From: Cyprinodon diabolis
Taxonomy: Eukaryota; Chordata; Actinopteri; Cyprinodontiformes; Cyprinodontidae
NCBI GenBank assembly: GCA_030533445.1
Contig: CM060066.1
Coordinates: 33,759,235 to 33,823,234, forward strand
Direction: 5' to 3'
Length of the DNA: 64,000 nt
Both the position numbers and the translations under genes were made by a program. The notes under the pieces are model-generated. The model did not search any database. It had not been told where the DNA came from and saw only the letters and a list, made by a program, of their open reading frames with translations. Shown here piece by piece: positions 58,086 through 64,000 of the stretch; positions within the stretch are counted from its first letter, which is position 1; the number at the start of each line of letters is the position of its first letter.

Positions 58086-59130
58086 GTGTTTGTCTATGTG
58101 GGATCAGTGAAGCGCGGCAGTAGGAAAAAAAAACTATGTTATTGTGCAAGAGCAGAAAGGCTACATCTGTCACTCTGCATTTTTTCACATGCATTTTGAC
58201 AAGACCCAAGAGCCTTCCACAATAACCCAGTAAACTCTGCTGGCTGTCAAAAATGCATACACATCTCATGCCTCATGTAGCATGACAAAGCGAATGAGGA
58301 TTATTCACTGTTCAAGGGTAAAAAGTGCAACTTTAGGTGTAGCTCATGAGGGAGAAGGTGTAAGTATACATATTGGAAAGTGTTACTGTGGCACTGCAGA
58401 ATGTTTGCAACTGAGTGAGCCAGCTCATTTTGTCTGTGTGTATACAGCATCTGTGAGTATGTGGCTCCTCTGCTCCAGCTGGCATATAAAATGACAGTGA
58501 AGCATTTCCTCTGCCAGCTTTGGTGCTGTAGTTCTTTTTCTCAACCCTCATTTCTCCTCCTTTTTTTTTCTTCCTTTCCGTCTTCTCACCCTCCCTAGCT
58601 CCATAGCCAGTGGCCATATGCTCAGCCCTAAATCCAGGCATAGTGCCAGACTGAGATAAAAGTCTGTAACTCTGTAATATACTTTAAGGCATCTCTAAGA
58701 AGGTATGTGCTGGGCCAAGCCAGAGACTGAATCAAAATCTTTTAGACTTGCACTCTAAATGCCAATGTTTTTTGTTTTTTTGGTAATTCTCATACTGTCA
58801 TTTATACTTTTCATGACTTGAAAAGCTTAAAAGAAATTATGTTATCCCTTTTCAACTTTTTTGTTTTTAGCCCTTGAATTTTTTTTTTTTTTTCGAGTGT
58901 GCTAGTCTCATTTGCAATCTTGATACAAGCACTTCCAGAACTTCTTTTCTGTCCTCTAAGTCAAATATATGGAGGTAACATGGTGAAGCAGGCATACACC
59001 TCCACCAAGAAACCCTTAAATGTCAGTGTTTGTCTTTCTTGTGCCACTCTTTTTAGTCTGCTCTGCTGGAAAAAGGTTTTTGCACTTACTAAGATAACAT
59101 TTTGAAAAGTAAGTGTTTTTTTTTGTTTTT

Positions 59131-59136
<6 letters not shown>
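58086..59136. other. No gene seen
   Basis: No recognisable domain or repeat end; T runs near 58561 and 58879. Confidence 0.4.
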
Positions 59137-59205
<69 letters not shown>

Positions 59206-59934
59206 ATGATGGGTGTCTGTGATTAAACCCACATGCAGAACACCACAGGAGACTGAGTAAAAGTTCAACAATTTATTTTGGATTAACACACACAGAGTAA
59301 ATTGTTTGCACAGGTTCTGGTTCAGGCCCGGGACTGGATTCACAGAGTTTTCTGCAGAGAGGGATTGTTTGGTTAGCCAGGTAGCAATGATGTTTTGGTA
59401 GAATTTGTTTCTGAGTTGTACCTGATGAGGGTCAGACTGATCGGTGGAGGGAGGGAACCGGTTGGGTCCAGAGACAGTGGATTCAGCAGAGAGCTTAGCA
59501 GCGGCAGAGCTTAGCTTCAGGCTAGCGAGGTTCAGACCTTGAGTTGTACTCCAAGTTCTCTACTGAGAACAAGCGGGGAGATTCAGACTGAGGATCTTCA
59601 GGTTTGGCTTCTCAGGACAGGCAGGCAGGTTTCCAAACATGAGCTCCTCCAGAGCTACAGACTTCGGTCAGGTTTCCTATGAGGCAGAGAAGACAGAGAC
59701 TGGTTAGGATCAAAGTTACTCTCCAGAGCAGACAGAGATTCTAGGTAAAGGCTGAAGCTCAGGTTCTGCTAACCAAAACTGGTCAACACTCCGGCGCTGA
59801 AGAGAAGTCAAACCGCTGCTTATATAGCTGGTCTCCTGATGAGATGAATCAGCCTAAGGTGTGCAGGTGGCTTCAGCTCAGGAGACCCAGGGCGCTCTCT
59901 GCTGGAGAAAGGTGGCAGATCTCCAGATCTCCAG

Positions 59935-59966
<32 letters not shown>
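59137..59966 (-). mobile_element. Solo LTR, family L, copy D, within (TA)n
   Basis: TA runs (59137-59201 and 59935-59958) flank an LTR from 59202 (TGTCATGATGG on the plus strand, its 3' end) to about 59934. A minus-strand TATATAA is at 59820-59826, AATAAA at 59272-59277 and a CTCF-like CCAGCAGAGAGCGC at 59892-59905. The first bases (TGTTGGG) are replaced by TA repeat. Confidence 0.8.
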
Positions 59967-60107
59967 TGGCTTATATAATCTCATCAGGCATGGTAAAGAG
60001 TCGAATGGTATGGAATAGGGGTCCCTAATGTGTTTAAGTCATATGAAAAAGGTTCTGGAGAGCCAGTAGTTGGTGAGAAATAAAGAAATTAATCAAAATG
60101 TACTGGA

Positions 60108-60843
60108 CCCTTTGTCATAATGAGTTTTGGTTCCTAGCCCATATGCAGAACACAACCGGAGGCAGGGTAAAAGTTCAAAGGTTTATTGTTGAACACAGTC
60201 CAGAGAATAAACAGATCCAGGGTTATCAGGTTCGGGACTGGTCTCGACAGGGTTCACAGTACTGGAGTTTTGAGCTGAGCGGCAAAGGGGGGGAACCAGG
60301 GGGGTCCAGAGGCTGACGGCAGGCTGAGGGCTTGGTGGAGGCTGAGTTTGGTTAGAGCTTATAGATCACCTGGTTTCAGCTTCAGTTTCCCTTCCAGATT
60401 CTTCTGGGGGCAGGCTGGCAGATCCTTGACAGGTTTGGTTCTCCAGGGTTCTACTGAGATCAGACAGACCGATTTCCAACAGAGAAACTCTTCAGGGGAT
60501 TTCTGGTTTCAGGCAGGTTCAACCTGGGAAGCAGAGAAAACAAAATGGATCAAGTTCAGGTTCAGGTTTCGTAGTCAGGAGACTAGACAGGCAGGTTGGC
60601 TCAGGGTTTGCTGTACCGTGACTGACTAACACTCTGGCACCGGAGTGAGGTTCTCAGCCCGCTTAGGTACTGGTCTCCTGATGAGCAGATGAGGAACGGC
60701 TGGTGAAGTCAGCTTCAGGAGATCCAATACGCCCTCTGGTGGAGAAAGGTAGACAGAACCTCAGATCCCAACAGTAACACAAATCCCTAGGAAGGGATCC
60801 TCGGCGCCCTCTGGTGGGCAAGCCTCAGGATCCCAACACCCTT
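60108..60843 (-). mobile_element. Solo LTR, family L, copy E, with doubled 5' end
   Basis: CCCTT at 60108-60112 and 60839-60843 flanks a 726-bp unit. Its 3' end is at 60113 (TGTCATAATGAG on the plus strand). CCCAACA (the 5' end, TGTTGGG) occurs twice, at 60767-60773 and 60832-60838; only the outer one meets the duplication. The minus-strand AATAAA is at 60182-60187. CTCF-like sites lie at 60729-60742 and 60804-60817, one in each 5' part. Confidence 0.85.
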
Positions 60844-61518
60844 AGATCCTGTAAATTTCTTTTATTTTTTTATTCACTGTAGTTCCTTTTCCAAACATTA
60901 GGAATTACCACTGAAATTTGTTTTTCTTTTTTTTTCTCCCAAATTGTATTCAATCAGATCTAATTAACCAAGGTACAAGGCATTTTAAAGACTGATTAAG
61001 GCTTTTACCCAAATTATTTCTCAAAATACAGTATTGTTAACATGATTCACCAAATAACAAAGCACAAATAACAGAGGTTGTAGAAAACAAAAGCATCCAA
61101 GCACATATGTAAGCTCATATGAGCAAATGCATGCCTTTGCTGCTGGACTCATAGTGTGCAAGGACATAAATGAGTGCATGTGTGCCTGTTAAGTCTAGTG
61201 ACTAATTATAAGCCTTCAGGTTTAAAGCAGAATGCAGAAGTCTGCTGCAGCAACCTTAATCACTGGCTTTTACAGAGTTAGATCCACAGATGTGATGTTA
61301 GTGAAGATCAAGAGCAATAAAAGCTTTTCAGCCAACTTGATTTAGTTGGTTAATTTGCAAGTTCACGTTTTTTCTCAAACTCTTATTTAAAATGCCAATA
61401 GATTTTTTTTTCTTTTTGATTCCATTGCCTACATTTATTTACACTCAGTGCAAAACAAACAATTAGTTACATCTTTGAAATATGTGAAAAATACGTGAAG
61501 AAGCATTCATCTGTGAAA
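60844..61518. other. No gene seen
   Basis: AT-rich, nothing recognised. Confidence 0.45.
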
Positions 61519-62067
61519 TTAACCCCTAGAACCCTACGGACCCACCGGTCGGTCCAGCTGCTACGTGACCTCGTAATTTTAACAAACCCCCAGTATTGAA
61601 GTAAAAAAAACACATTTGGCACAGTTTGGTGACATTTTTGGATAAATGTGCCAAAATGGCCTCTCCGCCTAAGAAATTTCTCACTAATACCATTCTAAAA
61701 TAAATATGATTCATCTGATTGAGTCCAAATTTGGTATATTTTTACACAACATTTAGATTTAAAAGTCTGTACTACTTTTTGTGCTATAAATAATATTTTG
61801 GTAGTGTTTTGCAATGTTTATTTCAAAGAAAATGTTGGCGAGGTTCAAAAAATGCAAAATATTTTGTATTTTGTCCCTAATATTTCAGGCAGGGTCAAAG
61901 CTACAATGGTGCTGACACCAGAAAACCATTCTAAGACATCTTACCTTTACAGACGTACCAAAAGTTTCTTCTTAAATCTAATAGCTGTGAGGCTATAAGT
62001 GATTTACTTTTGTGTGTTTTTGTCAGGCAGAAATGTGTTTATACCCCCTTAGGGTGTAAGAGGTTAA
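61519..62067. mobile_element. piggyBac-type MITE
   Basis: TTAA at 61519-61522 and 62064-62067 flanks a 541-bp unit whose inverted ends read CCCCTAGAACCCTACGG and CCTCTTACACCCTAAGG (16 of 21 with the TTAA). A near-palindromic GGACCCACCGGTCGGTCC follows the left end. CCC ends with a TTAA duplication are typical of piggyBac. No transposase. The possible end of the piggyBac at 8809 begins similarly (CCCTTTAAGACCC). Confidence 0.75.
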
Positions 62068-63143
62068 AGCAAATCCTTATGGTTTATTTTTATATGGGTG
62101 CAAATGACTGCATTGTACTGCAGCAATACATTTTATGAATATAAAACTAAACTATGGACAACAAAATTAACCCATTAACCTATGAAATTATTGATCACAG
62201 TGAGTTCATCTGAGTCCGAAGCCATAATTCTGAACCTGAAAAAGATTAACTGCTTTTTAAGTCAATCTCTGCTTCAGAGAAAAAAAAGATACGTGGGATC
62301 TTGGTGTCTTTTTCTTTGGTTATGATGAAACGTAGTGAAAAATAAATAGACATATTGTGCCTTCATCCACAATAAAAATGCATTACATCTAACAATCATT
62401 TTATACAAAGAGGCCAGCAAAAAGTCAAAAATCTGCATTTATTAGTCCACCGACGTGTAAGATCCAAGCATCACCTACAATTAATGACATGGATAATAGC
62501 GTCAAGAATTATATATACTTGGCTTATGTTACATCTCCAAGTAGGATGACTGGGCCAGCTTCATATTTTAAGCAGGTCTGTCATCCAGCAGAGTGTTGTA
62601 AAGTACTTCCGGCTTAATTATTCTTTCGTAAGCTAAAGGAGCCTGACACTGGTCCGGACCTTGAAACAGGATGTAACATTGGTGCTTCCTTTTAATTTTT
62701 TTTTTTTTTTAAGACAAATCGCGGGCTGAGTACATCAGACACAATTTCTTACATCTCTTTAAAACCCCACTGAGGTGGGCCCCTTTTTCCTCATTCATAG
62801 ACAAGTGTGCAACTTTCATATTGAAGGTTGGCAGTAGGGCGGATTTTCAAAATCTGCATCACAAAAAAGTCAGATGAATAACAGTGTGCGCTGACTTGTT
62901 ACACTGCACCTTCTCTTTAAACATCCAAATTTGCGCAAAATCAAATGTAGCTTGACAAACTGCTTGGACCTCCTGGTCGAATTGATATGTAACATTTTAC
63001 AAATAGTCAAAAGACACACACGGTCTGTCAGAACAACCATGGTGACAATGCTGTGCGGCTGTCACAGACAGAATTTGTCATCACAACTCAAGGAGATTTA
63101 TTATGCTGTCACCACACAAACAAGTGAAGTAGGCTACATACAC
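62068..63143. other. No gene seen
   Basis: AT-rich, with a T run at 62698-62710. Short open frames without features. Confidence 0.4.
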
Positions 63144-63357
63144 TTAAAGGGGTGACAGAATGCATATATAGGGTATTTGATGCTGGTCCTTAAGATCTCT
63201 AAATAGGGTGGGCTGAAAATGGCAAATTTGGTGGTATACTCATGAATGTTTAGATGAGCTGTGCGCTGATTGGTTGGTTTACAACGAGCGAAGCTACTGA
63301 GCAAAGAAGCATCATAGCAACAAGCACTCACTCACTGAAACATCAAATTGTTGATAT
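63144..63357 (-). repeat. TTAA-ended dispersed repeat, copy 2
   Basis: Inverse copy of 689-987, beginning TTAAAGGGGTGACAGAATG. It lacks about 80 bp present in copy 1. Confidence 0.7.
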
Positions 63358-63382
63358 GGGCAACCCAGTCTCATGGGAAAAT

Positions 63383-63428
63383 GTACCCCCACTACGTTGG
63401 TCCACACTGCAAAACGTAGTGGAGGTAC
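63383..63428. repeat. 16-bp stem hairpin
   Basis: GTACCCCCACTACGTT (63383-63398) and AACGTAGTGGAGGTAC (63413-63428) pair with one mismatch over a 14-base loop. Possibly a transposon end. Confidence 0.8.
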
Positions 63429-64000
63429 ATTAATGGCCATTTTTTTGTGGTACTGTTACATTTCTTCTGCATATACGCTTTCTATTGTTTTACGTCCTAG
63501 TCACGTGACTTTTAAGATTGCAGCTGGGAGAAGAAAAAAAATATATATGTCCGACATTTGCTCATGTTTTTGTGGAAAGATTAATAACTTGAGTTTGTTT
63601 TTGCATTAAAATGAGTTTTGATTACATTTCTAGTGAGAAATGTATAGTTTGTTGCCAGAATATTTACTCAGGGAATGAACATATTCACTTGCTTGTTCGT
63701 TTCTTGCAAAGATTTTTCAAGATAATGTGAAACTGTAACGTTTTGGTATAAACATGGCTGAGATTTCTCTAACTTTTAGTGCGAAAATCAATAATTTCAA
63801 TCAGTTTCTGCATTTAAATCGGTTTTGATAGGGTTTATTTACATAATATTTACTTAGTGAACATACATAATCACTCGCTTGCTAGTTTTTGCTACGGTTT
63901 TTCGGATCTCGTCAGGATTATGTGAAATTGCAACGTTTTGGCTGCTACCCATCGCCTAGCATTTAGCTGCCACCCCGATTCAACATTGAATTCTTTGTGA
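63429..64000 (+). repeat. Degenerate tandem duplication at the window end
   Basis: Two units of roughly 200 bp (about 63578-63757 and 63786-63945) share AATATTTACT(C/T)AG, CACTTGCTTG/CACTCGCTTG and AACGTTTTGG. They probably belong to a dispersed element running off the window. No gene. Confidence 0.55.

Overview
This window looks like chromosomal DNA from a teleost fish. It is AT-rich and nearly gene-free, and almost everything recognisable is a family seen in ray-finned fish genomes: Tc1, hAT, piggyBac and TTAA-flanked DNA transposons, tRNA-derived SINEs, LINE fragments, solo LTRs and long (TA)n tracts. No bacterial, viral-genome or organelle features are present. The species cannot be named from the sequence. 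Only two pieces look like host exons. One is a short minus-strand exon matching the start of the mitochondrial chaperone Timm10 (46126-46196). The other is a weaker, unrecognised acidic 3' exon on the minus strand (48666-48859).

Layout. 0.5-6.6 kb: dispersed repeats, a MITE with 45-bp inverted arms (4317-4483), a 479-bp element with a perfect 9-bp target duplication carrying the start of a RecQ-like helicase gene (4828-5306), a solo LTR (5538-6121), and a broken transposon-associated exon. 8.8-15.2 kb: a minus-strand piggyBac transposase split by a 4,330-bp element with CACTG termini and a 3-bp duplication. That inserted element holds a spliced gene-like remnant, a LINE tail, a SINE and two Tc1 fragments. 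16-24.5 kb: the first of five related solo LTRs, an unidentified coding-like fragment, LINE and hAT remnants, and a nested pair of non-autonomous elements (outer TTAA, inner TAA duplication). 24.5-35 kb: mostly featureless, with one dispersed repeat present twice. 35.3-38.8 kb: a hAT element (8-bp duplication) inside another repeat, then a TTAA-flanked MITE. 41.3-45.3 kb: a dense patch of (TA)n tracts, an LTR, a nearly readable Tc1 transposase, a BED-finger hAT piece and a LINE with a restriction-like endonuclease end. 46-49 kb: the two exon candidates, another LTR and the second MITE copy. 49.9-54.9 kb: remnants of a CR1/L2-type LINE and a Ty3/Gypsy integrase, an inverted-repeat element and a zinc-finger fragment. 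59-62 kb: two more LTRs of the same family and a piggyBac-type MITE.

No operon-like or cooperating gene set is visible. The interest lies in the layering of transposons, where several insertions can be ordered from target-site duplications, in host-gene fragments carried by repeats, and in a CTCF-like motif repeated at the same place in every copy of one LTR family. Family names come from motif recognition and remembered family features; no database search was possible.
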